Shown piece after piece: positions 26,711-36,018 of a DNA stretch of 64,000 bases (its first letter is position 1; every line of letters begins with the position of its first letter). The notes below the pieces were generated by a model that did no database searches, was not told the DNA's origin, and saw only the letters and a list, made by a program, of their open reading frames with translations. The DNA is from Pseudomonadota bacterium. Lineage in GTDB: Bacteria; Pseudomonadota; Alphaproteobacteria; Sphingomonadales; Sphingomonadaceae. The translations under genes and the position numbers were made by a program. The DNA lies in NCBI GenBank assembly GCA_021849075.1, contig JAJZTH010000004.1, positions 121,574 through 185,573 on the forward strand, read 5' to 3'.

Positions 26711-27684
26711 CACTTCTCCCTGTAAGCTGCGGCAGCGCCGAACAGCCCGATTTCATCATGGATGGCGCAGCGGATCGGCACCGACGCCATCAGGCTTTCG
26801 AACCGGCCCTTCGCCTTGAAGCGGGTGTGGAACCCGCTCTGCTTCAAAAAGTCGTGCATACGCTGGGTCAGGCCGCCGGCCAGCACTACCGCATGCGGGC
26901 CATGGGCCAGGGCCAGATCGCCCGCGACCGATCCATAGCACAGGCAGAAACGCTCCAGCGCGCGGCGAGCGAATTCGTCGCTGCCATCCAGCGCCGCCTG
27001 CCACAATTCGGGGTCTTCCATCAGGATGACGCGATCATGTCCGATCGTCGCAAGCGCCTTGTAGATATAATTGAGACCCGGACCGGACACGATCCGCTCG
27101 GTCGACACGCGCAGGAATTTGTCGCGCAGATAGGAAAGGATCTTTTCTTCGGTGGGGTCCAGCGGCGCAAAGTCCAGATGGCCGCCCTCGGTCGCGATTA
27201 CATGGGGATGGCTCTGATCATAGGCGATCATCGCCACGCCCAGACCCGTGCCGGGGCCAAGGATGGTGACGCCGCCATCGCTGGGGAAGGGGCGATCATC
27301 GCCGAACAGCAGCGGCAGGTTTTCGGCGGGCAGGCGCGACACGGCATGAGCCACAGCCTCGAAATCATTGACCAGGCGGACGGTGTCGACATTGATGTCG
27401 GCCGCCAGCGTATCGGCGCGGATCACCCAGCTGCTGTTGGTCAGCTTGATCACGTCCCGCCCGATCGCGGTGGCGAAGGCGATGGAGGCGGCGCGGGGCA
27501 GATCGCCGCTTCCTTCCTTCCTCTCATCCTCGGCAAAGGCGGCCCAGCAGCTTTGCAGGCTGGGATAGTCGGCGACCTTATATTTGCGTACGGTGCCAAG
27601 CGTCGGCACGCCTTTTTCATCCAGCGAAGCGCGGGCGAAACGGGCATTGGTTCCGCCAATGTCGGCGGCGATGATGTCGGTCAT
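26710..27684 (-). CDS. glk: Glucokinase (ROK-unrelated Glk family)
   Basis: 324 residues; phosphorylates glucose with ATP. N-terminal phosphate-binding motif ADIGGTNARFA, then the conserved LVNDFEAVAHA with catalytic Asp, GPGTGLGVAM, EGGHLDFAP and VLAGGLTQR. The start at 27684 follows GGAGAGTGAC. It lies downstream of edd, separated by a family 2 repeat (27696-27776), and is translationally coupled to eda. Confidence 0.94.
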   Translation of the reverse strand: MTDIIAADIGGTNARFARASLDEKGVPTLGTVRKYKVADYPSLQSCWAAFAEDERKEGSGDLPRAASIAFATAIGRDVIKLTNSSWVIRADTLAADINVDTVRLVNDFEAVAHAVSRLPAENLPLLFGDDRPFPSDGGVTILGPGTGLGVAMIAYDQSHPHVIATEGGHLDFAPLDPTEEKILSYLRDKFLRVSTERIVSGPGLNYIYKALATIGHDRVILMEDPELWQAALDGSDEFARRALERFCLCYGSVAGDLALAHGPHAVVLAGGLTQRMHDFLKQSGFHTRFKAKGRFESLMASVPIRCAIHDEIGLFGAAAAYREK

Positions 27685-27695
27685 GTCACTCTCCA

Positions 27696-27776
27696 TCCGT
27701 TCGCCCTGAGCTTGTCGAAGGGCCGCCCTTGCTTTGAAGAAGAGCGGGGCTTCGACAGGCTCAGCCCGAACGGAGT
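27696..27776. repeat. Dispersed inverted repeat, family 2, copy 3
   Basis: The best-formed copy: left arm TCCGTTCGCCCTGAGCTTG, right arm CAGGCTCAGCCCGAACGGA, about 80 nt overall, able to form a long imperfect hairpin. It occupies the whole gap between edd and glk on an otherwise tightly packed operon. The TCGAAGG...CTTCGACAGGCTCAG wording is a very common intergenic repeat in sphingomonads and relatives. Confidence 0.8.
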
Positions 27777-27781
27777 TAAAT

Positions 27782-29600
<1,819 letters not shown>

Positions 29601-29608
<8 letters not shown>

Positions 29609-31064
29609 GCCAGCTGGCTCCGTCGCGTTCGATAAGGGCAATGGCCGAAGACGGACCCCAGTTCCCCGAAGAATAGGCGGCGGGCTTCACATTGGCCTCT
29701 TTCCACCCGTCGATAATGCTGTCGATCCATGTCCATTGCGCTTCCACTTCGTCGCGGCGCACGAACAAGGTGGCGTCCCCGGCCAGCAGGTCCAGGATCA
29801 GCCGTTCATAGGCGATGCGGCGGCGCTGCCCGGCGAAAGCGGCGGTCAGCGACACGTCCAGCGTCACTTCGTCCAGCTTCACCTGCCGTTCCAGCCCCGG
29901 CCTTTTACTCATGATTTGCAGGCGGATATATTCCTCCGGCTGCAATCGGATGACCAATGTGTTCGGCTCCAGCCCCGATCCATGACCGTCGCGGCCGAAG
30001 ATGCTGTGCCGCACCGGCTTGAACTGGATCACGATTTCGGACTGGCGCGCGGGCATCCGCTTGCCGGTGCGCAGATAGAAGGGCACGCCCTGCCAACGCC
30101 AATTGTCGATATGCGCCTTCAACGCCACGAAGGTTTCGGTGTCCGACGCCTTGCCCAGTTCGTCGGCATAGCCGGTGACGATCTGGCCGCAGACCGCGCC
30201 CGGCGTATATTGGCCGCGCACGCTGTTGGTCTTGACGGTTTCGTCGGTCATCGGGCGCAGCGATCGCAGCGCCTTGACCTTTTCATCGCGCACCGCCGTC
30301 GGGTCCATGCGCGCGGGCGGCTCCATGGCGATGATCGACAGGATCTGGAGCATGTGATTCTGCACCATGTCGCGCAGCGCGCCGACGCCGTCATAATAGG
30401 AGACGCGGCCTTCCAGCCCGACCGTTTCGCCCACGGTGATCTGCACATGGTCGATCGCCGTCGCATTCCACAGCGGTTCGAACATGACATTGCCAAACCG
30501 CAGGGCCAGCAGGTTCTGGACCGTTTCCTTGCCCAGATAATGATCGACCCGGAAAATCTGATCCTCGGCAAACAGGTGGCCGATGCCGTCATTCACCTGT
30601 TTGGAAGAGGCGAGGTCCTTGCCGATCGGCTTCTCCATCGCGATGCGCGTGGTCGGCGTGATCAGGCCGGCTTGGCTCAGCCCTTGCGCGGTCGGCGCGA
30701 ACAGGGACGGGGGCGTCGAGAGATAAACGGACAGGCCACGCTCCAGCCGGCCATCGATCCGCTCGGCCAGAGCCGCGAACTGGCTGGCGTTGCCCGCCTC
30801 GACCGGTTGATATTGGATCATGCCGGCGAAGGTCGCGGCGGTCGCCGCATCATAACGGTCAGCGGGCAGGAATTGCTGGAGCGCCGCGTCGATCTCCGCA
30901 CGGAACGCCTCGTCGCTCATCTCCGATCGGGCGGACCCAATGATCAGGAAGTCGGACGGCAACAGGCCATCGGACAGAAGATTGTAGAGCGAAGGAAAAA
31001 TCATCCGGCGCGCCAGATCCCCGGTGGCGCCAAATAACAGAAACGTAGCAGACGGATCGGTCAA
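29601..31064 (-). CDS. zwf: Glucose-6-phosphate 1-dehydrogenase
   Basis: 487 residues; oxidises glucose 6-phosphate, giving NAD(P)H. NADP-binding [10 protein letters not shown] near 11-20 and the active-site signature DHYLGKE at 174-180 are intact. The start is a TTG at 31064 behind AAGGA, 7 nt away; no in-frame ATG fits better. First gene of the Entner-Doudoroff unit, so the 109-nt gap upstream (31065-31173) should hold its promoter; I could not pick one with confidence. Confidence 0.96.
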
Positions 31065-31173
31065 AGGATGGTCCTTCTCCGTTATGAATTTGTCTATGTC
31101 TGCACGAAGCCGCCCTTATAGCGAGCGCAGATGGTTACGCAAGAAGGCTATCGTCGATGGCTGTTCGTCGCAA

Positions 31174-31626
31174 CTATATGGTGCGGACGGGGCGATTTTC
31201 CTTGGTTTTTCGCTGTTGGCGACCGGGAAGACCCCTGCGCCAGTTCAGGATATGACCGATCGCCAGCAGCATGCTTCCCGCCACGGTCCATACTGTTTCC
31301 GCCACGGCGCTCTGCACGGCGAGCGCCCCGATGGCCATCAGGATCAGTCCGGTGACGCCAGCCAGTATCGGCAGGATGGCGCCATGCCGTCGCCAGCCCT
31401 GCGCCAGTGCGAACAGGCTGGTCGGGATCGCCAGCGCCAGCATGATCAGGTGAAAGGATTCGCCCGGGTCGATCCGGCTCGCCAGCGCGGGCAGCAGCGC
31501 CAACAGCAGCGGCAGCCCCAGGCAATGCAAAGTGCAGAGCGAGGAGGCGCAAAGGGCGAAGCCATCCAGCCAGCGTTCCGATCCCCTGCGCGCGCAGGCC
31601 ATGGGCTTCGATTCGATATCGCTCAT
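31174..31626 (-). CDS. MerC-domain membrane protein
   Basis: 150 residues with four predicted membrane helices (about 22-45, 58-76, 82-102, 108-128). The MerC-type cysteine cluster is in the first helix: LCASSLCTLHCLGLP. MerC proteins take up Hg(II), but there is no mer operon here, and the gene sits 11 nt behind a Zur-like operator, which points to zinc (or another transition metal) handling instead. The C terminus is basic and cytoplasmic. Confidence 0.8.
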   Translation of the reverse strand: MSDIESKPMACARRGSERWLDGFALCASSLCTLHCLGLPLLLALLPALASRIDPGESFHLIMLALAIPTSLFALAQGWRRHGAILPILAGVTGLILMAIGALAVQSAVAETVWTVAGSMLLAIGHILNWRRGLPGRQQRKTKENRPVRTI

Positions 31627-31637
31627 TTGCTCTCAAT

Positions 31638-31660
31638 TTTATGATATAATGTAACATTTT
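31638..31660 (-). promoter_or_regulatory. Zur-like operator upstream of the MerC-domain gene
   Basis: On the minus strand a 23-nt stretch reads AAAATGTTACA-T-TATATCATAAA in two halves. It matches the alphaproteobacterial Zur pattern as I recall it (AAATGTTATA-N-TATAACATTT) at about 17 positions. It is by far the most AT-rich spot in the neighbourhood. Assignment is by eye; Fur and Mur boxes are related. Confidence 0.6.
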
Positions 31661-31814
31661 GACCGGCATGTGGGGCGGAGGAGTGTGACTGTCAACCATG
31701 ACGGGACAAGTTAAGCGCAATGATCCGATTTTCGGCTGGACGCCCGCGTTGGATTTTGCCATTTGGCGGCTCCACCCGATGAACGGCGGATTCACCGCCC
31801 TCATCGTGCACCGT

Positions 31815-31899
31815 GCGGGTGTGGTGAAACTGGTAGACGCGCCGGACTCAAAATCCGGTTCCGAAAGGAGTGTCGGTTCGATTCCGACCACCCGCACCA
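31815..31899 (+). tRNA. tRNA-Leu (anticodon CAA), CCA encoded
   Basis: 85 nt with a long variable arm (class II). Acceptor GCGGGTG / CACCCGC, D loop with TGGTGAAACTGGTAGACGC, anticodon stem CCGGA / TCCGG around CTCAAAA (anticodon CAA), T arm GTCGGTTCGATTCCGAC, then ACCA. Confidence 0.96.
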
Positions 31900-32063
31900 T
31901 TATTGCAGCCTCAAGCGCCGGCACGGGCATCCGCCTGCTTGGCTATCCTCGCATAAGCTCGGGCGGCCGTTCGACCTTGCGAACCCTGACGGGTTCGGTA
32001 TCGGTTCCTCCGATGATCGCATCGCGTGTCGCGAACCGGCTGCGCGCCTGCTATGGCCGACCC

Positions 32064-32249
32064 ATGAAGGTCCGCCACATATTGCCGCCGCTACTGTTCG
32101 GCCTGCTTTTCCTGACTATCATCAGCGTGGGCGATGCGCTGTTCTGGAGCGTGCCGCACGCGCTGGAAAAGCTGCCGCCGCGTCTGATAACCGTCGCCGT
32201 CCTGACCGGCTTATGGCTGGTGCATGTCTATAAGCGCACGGTGCGCTAA
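32064..32249 (+). CDS. Small two-helix membrane protein, unknown function
   Basis: 61 residues: one hydrophobic helix at about 7-22 and another at about 42-55, with a basic C terminus (HVYKRTVR). Starts at ATG 32064; an in-frame ATG at 32014 would add 17 residues without a clear ribosome site. Codon use looks coding (GC-rich third positions). The 164 nt between tRNA-Leu and this start show nothing recognisable. Confidence 0.5.
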   Translation: MKVRHILPPLLFGLLFLTIISVGDALFWSVPHALEKLPPRLITVAVLTGLWLVHVYKRTVR

Positions 32250-32268
32250 TTCGGGTGGTCTTATTATC

Positions 32269-32296
32269 CGTCACCCCGGCGAAAGCTGGGATGACG
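32269..32296. repeat. Hairpin repeat with GAAA loop, between convergent genes
   Basis: CGTCACCCCGGC-GAAA-GCTGGGATGACG: 12-bp stem with one mismatch and one G-T pair. It lies between the small membrane gene and the aminotransferase, which converge, so it may end both transcripts. Similar in style to the hairpin at 49187. Confidence 0.65.
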
Positions 32297-32313
32297 AAAA
32301 TATGTGCCGCGCC

Positions 32314-33450
32314 TTACCGCCCGCCCTGCGCCTGAAACCATGGCGCCATCCGTGCGATCGCGTCTTCGACCCGGTCGGTTGACACGGCGAAGCTGAAGCG
32401 GATGAAGCGGTGGCCGTCTACGGGGTCGAAATCGATCCCTGGCGCGGTCGCCACGCCGGTTTCGCGCAGCAGCTTCTGGCAGAAGCTGAGGCTGTCATTG
32501 GTCAGATGGCTGATGTCGGCATAGATATAGAAAGCGCCGTCGGGCGGGGCGATCTGCGCCAGGCCCAGTGTGGGCAGCGCGTCCAGCAGCAATTGCCGGT
32601 TGCGGCGATAGCCCTCGACATGCCCCTCCAGTTCGTCGGTGCAGTCGAACGCAGTCAGCCCCGCGCGCTGCGCCAGCACTGGCGGCGTCAGGAATAAATT
32701 GCCCATCCGCGCCCGCGCCGCCCCGATCAACTCGGGCGGCACGACGATCCAGCCCAGTCGCCAGCCGGCCATGCTGTAATATTTGGAAAAGCTGTTCACC
32801 ACGATCGCGTCTGGCGCATATTCCAGCATCGAATGCGCCGGCTCGCCAAAGCTGAGGCCGTGATAGATTTCATCGGAAATGATGCGGATGCCGCGATCTG
32901 CGCAGACCGCTGCGATCCGCGCCAGTTCGTCCGCCGGGATGATCGTGCCGGTGGGATTGGCCGGGCTGGCGAGGATCAGGCCATCTGGTGCCGGATCGAT
33001 AGCGGCAAGCGCATCGGCACTGATCTGATAGCGCTCCGCCGGGCCGCAAGGCACCTCCACCGGCTCCAGATAGAGCGCCTTCAAATTGTTGCGATAGGCG
33101 ACATAGCCCGGCCGCGCCGTGGCGACGCGCGCGCCGGGCCGGAACAGGCAGGTGAGCGCCAGCACCAGCCCCGGCGACGCGCCGCAGGTCAGGATGATCT
33201 GTTCGGGGTCGACGGCAACGCCGTGCCGCTCGCCATAATGGCGCGCAATCCGGTCTTTGAGCGCCGGGCTTTCCCAATAGCCCATCGGGTCGGTGTCCAG
33301 CACCTGATGCGCCATGGCGATCGCTTCGGCCGGCGCGCCGGTCGATGGCTGGCCGAACTCCATATGCAGGATGGATCGGCCCGCGGCTTCGAGGGCATGG
33401 GCTTCGCGGCTGATGGCGATGGCGTGGAAGGGATCGATCGTGGCTACCAT
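32314..33450 (-). CDS. PLP-dependent class I/II aminotransferase
   Basis: 378 residues, fold type I. The internal-aldimine lysine is in NSFSKYYSMAGWRLGW; other family features are LTCGASPGLVLAL, ASPANPTGTIIP, SDEIYHGLSF and the substrate-carboxylate Arg in HRFIRFSFA. Start chosen at ATG 33450 (MVATIDPF). Resembles aspartate/aromatic or MalY-like enzymes; the amino donor is not predictable. Divergent from the small gene at 33509. Confidence 0.88.
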   Translation of the reverse strand: MVATIDPFHAIAISREAHALEAAGRSILHMEFGQPSTGAPAEAIAMAHQVLDTDPMGYWESPALKDRIARHYGERHGVAVDPEQIILTCGASPGLVLALTCLFRPGARVATARPGYVAYRNNLKALYLEPVEVPCGPAERYQISADALAAIDPAPDGLILASPANPTGTIIPADELARIAAVCADRGIRIISDEIYHGLSFGEPAHSMLEYAPDAIVVNSFSKYYSMAGWRLGWIVVPPELIGAARARMGNLFLTPPVLAQRAGLTAFDCTDELEGHVEGYRRNRQLLLDALPTLGLAQIAPPDGAFYIYADISHLTNDSLSFCQKLLRETGVATAPGIDFDPVDGHRFIRFSFAVSTDRVEDAIARMAPWFQAQGGR

Positions 33451-33508
33451 GCGGGCGTGCCTATTATGACGGGGCAACCATGTCCATGGCCGCCGCGTTT
33501 CCACCGGC

Positions 33509-33772
33509 ATGGACCCGACGCTGCTCACCGCCCTGCAATATTATGGCGCAGGGGCAGCGGCGATCGCGGCGCTGATCGTGTCGCTCAATCTTGGCCGCCG
33601 CGTGACGGGATGGGCGTTCGTGCTGTTCGTCACCAGTTCGATCGCGCTGATCGGCTGGGGTTTCCTGGACAAGGACAGCGAAGGCATAGGCTGGCAGAAT
33701 GTCGCCATGCTCATCATCAATGTCGTGGGCGTGTGGCGCTATCTGATATCAAGACACAAGCCCCCGACATGA
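33509..33772 (+). CDS. Small inner-membrane protein, unknown function
   Basis: 87 residues with three hydrophobic segments (about 11-28, 34-52, 64-80) and a basic tail (SRHKPPT). The layout resembles small PQ-loop-like or DUF-type membrane proteins that begin with a similar bilayer pair, but I do not recognise a named family. The stop falls 7 nt before the pgl stop of the convergent gene. Confidence 0.65.
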   Translation: MDPTLLTALQYYGAGAAAIAALIVSLNLGRRVTGWAFVLFVTSSIALIGWGFLDKDSEGIGWQNVAMLIINVVGVWRYLISRHKPPT

Positions 33773-33779
33773 AGGCGCT

Positions 33780-34472
33780 TCAGCCTTCGGCGATCCACAC
33801 CTCGACCGGCACGGCATCCTGCAACAGCGCCAGCCGGATCGGCAATTCCTCGACCGCGCCGCCGGCCAGCGCGCGATCATAGACCGCCTTCTTGTCCGCG
33901 CCGCTGATCTGGAGGAAGATATGCCGGCTCTGCAAAATCCCATGCGCGGTTAGCGACATACGCTGATGGGGCGCAACCGGTGGCGTTGCCGCAATGGTCA
34001 GCGCCTTGCTGCTGAGGCCATCTGCCAGTTCCACGCCTTCGGGGAAGAGCGAGGCGGTATGGCCGTCATCGCCCATGCCCAACAGGATGATGTCGATCGG
34101 CCATGGCAACTCCGAGAAAGCTGCCTCCACCGCCGCCTGCCCGGCATAGGCGTCGGTCGCGTCATTCTTCATCGGCACGAATCGCGCCGCTGCCGCCGCC
34201 CCTTGCAACAATGTATCCCGCACCAGTCGTTCATTGCTGTCGGGGCTGTCGGGCGCGACCCAGCGTTCGTCTACCAAAGTCACCACGACCTTGCTCCAGT
34301 CGAGTTCGGTCGCGCTCAGCGCCTCCAGCACTGGGCGGGGCGATCGTCCGCCCGATACGGCGATGCTCGCCACCCCGCGCGCGGCGATGGCGTCGGTCAG
34401 GATCGCGGCGATGCGCGCGGCGATATCGGCGGCGGCCTGCGCGCCAGCAGAAAAAAGATGTTCGGTCGGCAT
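33780..34472 (-). CDS. pgl: 6-phosphogluconolactonase
   Basis: 230 residues; hydrolyses the lactone made by Zwf. Family markers: AVSGGRSPRPVLEAL, VTLVDERWV, SNERLVRDTLL, and the catalytic His region MGDDGHTASLFPEG. It is separated from zwf-edd by about 2.7 kb but in the same direction, completing the oxidative Entner-Doudoroff route within the window. Only 1 nt separates it from the deacylase gene upstream. Confidence 0.94.
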   Translation of the reverse strand: MPTEHLFSAGAQAAADIAARIAAILTDAIAARGVASIAVSGGRSPRPVLEALSATELDWSKVVVTLVDERWVAPDSPDSNERLVRDTLLQGAAAAARFVPMKNDATDAYAGQAAVEAAFSELPWPIDIILLGMGDDGHTASLFPEGVELADGLSSKALTIAATPPVAPHQRMSLTAHGILQSRHIFLQISGADKKAVYDRALAGGAVEELPIRLALLQDAVPVEVWIAEG

Positions 34473-34473
34473 G

Positions 34474-34950
34474 TCAGGAAACCTCTTGGGGCAATGTGCA
34501 AATATCCACCCAGCTCGCCCCTGTCAGGGCGGCGAGGCGATCGGGCGTCAGTTCGACCGAAGTGGTCCGCGATCCCGCAGCCGGAAAGACGGTGGCGAAC
34601 GCCTGTAAAGAAATATCGCAATAGACGGGCAAGGGTGTGGGCAGGCCAAAAGGGCAGACGCCGCCGACCGGATGGCCGGTCAATTCCTCCACCTCATGCC
34701 CGCCCAGCATGCGCGGCTTGGCGCCCAGCGCGGCCTTCGCCTTGGCATTGTGCAGCCGGGCGTCGCCGCGCGCGCAGACCAGCACGACCTTTTCGCCCAC
34801 GCGCAGCGACAGCGTCTTGGCGATGCGGGCCGGCTCCACGCCCAGCGCCTGCGCCGCTTCCGCCACCGTCGCCGTGCTCAGCCCCTGATCGATGATGGTT
34901 ACATCGGGCGCATGTTCGGCAAGAAAGGCGCGAACGCTCGCTTCGCTCAT
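34474..34950 (-). CDS. YbaK/ProX-type aminoacyl-tRNA deacylase
   Basis: 158 residues, single YbaK/EbsC domain. The catalytic lysine is in RIAKTLSLRVG and the GHP/GG loop reads TGHPVGGVCPFGL, as in the Cys-tRNA(Pro) editing enzymes. It would hydrolyse mischarged tRNA in the cytosol. Start ATG overlaps the galE stop by 4 nt (ATGA); galE, this gene and pgl therefore form a run of three. Confidence 0.88.
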   Translation of the reverse strand: MSEASVRAFLAEHAPDVTIIDQGLSTATVAEAAQALGVEPARIAKTLSLRVGEKVVLVCARGDARLHNAKAKAALGAKPRMLGGHEVEELTGHPVGGVCPFGLPTPLPVYCDISLQAFATVFPAAGSRTTSVELTPDRLAALTGASWVDICTLPQEVS

Positions 34951-35951
34951 GCGCCCTGAATATCGCCCAGCTTGCGTTCCCAGGCGAGCGCATGGGTGAC
35001 GATCTGGGTCAGGTCGGCATAGCGCGGCTGCCACGGAAACTCCGCCATGATCGCGCGATTGTCGGAAATCAGCGCGTCCGGGTCGCCGGCGCGGCGGCCC
35101 TCCAGCTTGCGCTCGATCGTCATGTTGGTCACGCGGTCGACCGCATCCAGCACTTCCAGCACGGAAAAACCCCGGCCATAGCCGCAGTTGAGCAGATAAT
35201 TCTGATCGGGCTTCGCCATCAGCCCTTCCAGCGCCAGCACATGGGCGGCGGCCAGATCGCTGACATGGATATAGTCGCGCACGCCCGTCCCGTCGGGCGT
35301 GTCGAAATCGGTGCCGTACACGCTGACATGGCTGCGCTTGCCCAGCGCCGCTTCGACCGCGACCTTGATCAGATGGGTTGCGCCCGCCGTCGACTGGCCG
35401 GTGCGGCCTTCCGGGTCTGCGCCGGCGACGTTGAAATAACGCAGCGCGCAGAAATTCATGGCATGCGCCGCCGCAACATCGCGCAGCATATGCTCGGTCA
35501 TCAGCTTCGACATGCCATAGGGATTGATCGGCCGCTGCGGCGTGGTTTCCCTGACCGGGCTTTCCTCCGGTATGCCATAGGTGGCGGCGGTGGAGGAGAA
35601 GATGAAGTGCGGCACGCCCACTGCCACCGCGCTTTCGATAAGGTCGCGCGTTTTAGTGCTATTATTATGGTAATATTTCAACGGGTTTTCGACCGACTCT
35701 GGCACCACGACAGAGCCTGCGAAATGCATGATCGCCTTGACGTCATGGTCGCGCAGGGTCGCCTGCACCAACGGCTGATCGGCAATGTCGCCCTGCACGA
35801 AAGGAACGTCCTGCGGCACTGCCCAGGCAAAGCCCGTCACCAGATTGTCGATCACCACCACGCCATAGCCGGCGTCTTTCAGCGCCAGAACCGCATGGCT
35901 GCCAATATAGCCGGCGCCGCCTGTCACCAATATCGTAGGCTTATCCTGCAT
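34947..35951 (-). CDS. galE: UDP-glucose 4-epimerase
   Basis: 334 residues, extended SDR. NAD-binding TGGAGYIGSHAV at the N terminus, catalytic SSTAATYG and the YGMSK tetrad, and the sugar-binding NVAGADPEGRTG. It interconverts UDP-Glc and UDP-Gal for exopolysaccharide and LPS. Its Shine-Dalgarno (GGGGAG) is part of the right arm of a hairpin just upstream. Confidence 0.94.
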   Translation of the reverse strand: MQDKPTILVTGGAGYIGSHAVLALKDAGYGVVVIDNLVTGFAWAVPQDVPFVQGDIADQPLVQATLRDHDVKAIMHFAGSVVVPESVENPLKYYHNNSTKTRDLIESAVAVGVPHFIFSSTAATYGIPEESPVRETTPQRPINPYGMSKLMTEHMLRDVAAAHAMNFCALRYFNVAGADPEGRTGQSTAGATHLIKVAVEAALGKRSHVSVYGTDFDTPDGTGVRDYIHVSDLAAAHVLALEGLMAKPDQNYLLNCGYGRGFSVLEVLDAVDRVTNMTIERKLEGRRAGDPDALISDNRAIMAEFPWQPRYADLTQIVTHALAWERKLGDIQGA

Positions 35952-35954
35952 AAG

Positions 35955-35988
35955 AAAAAGGTCTCCCCGTGGATATGCAGGGAGACCT
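35955..35988 (-). terminator. Intrinsic terminator of the FadB gene, overlapping the galE ribosome site
   Basis: On the minus strand AGGTCTCCC-N12-GGGAGACCT forms a 9-bp stem followed by TTTTTC, the form of a Rho-independent terminator after the stop at 36019. The distal arm is also the only Shine-Dalgarno-like sequence (GGGGAG) before the galE ATG at 35951. Confidence 0.8.
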
Positions 35989-36018
35989 AGACCAGAGAGG
36001 TTACTATTTACAGTCTAA

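Noticed and set aside
31174..31626. Mercury resistance operon.
   Set aside because: No merR, merA, merT or merP nearby; only a MerC-type membrane protein.
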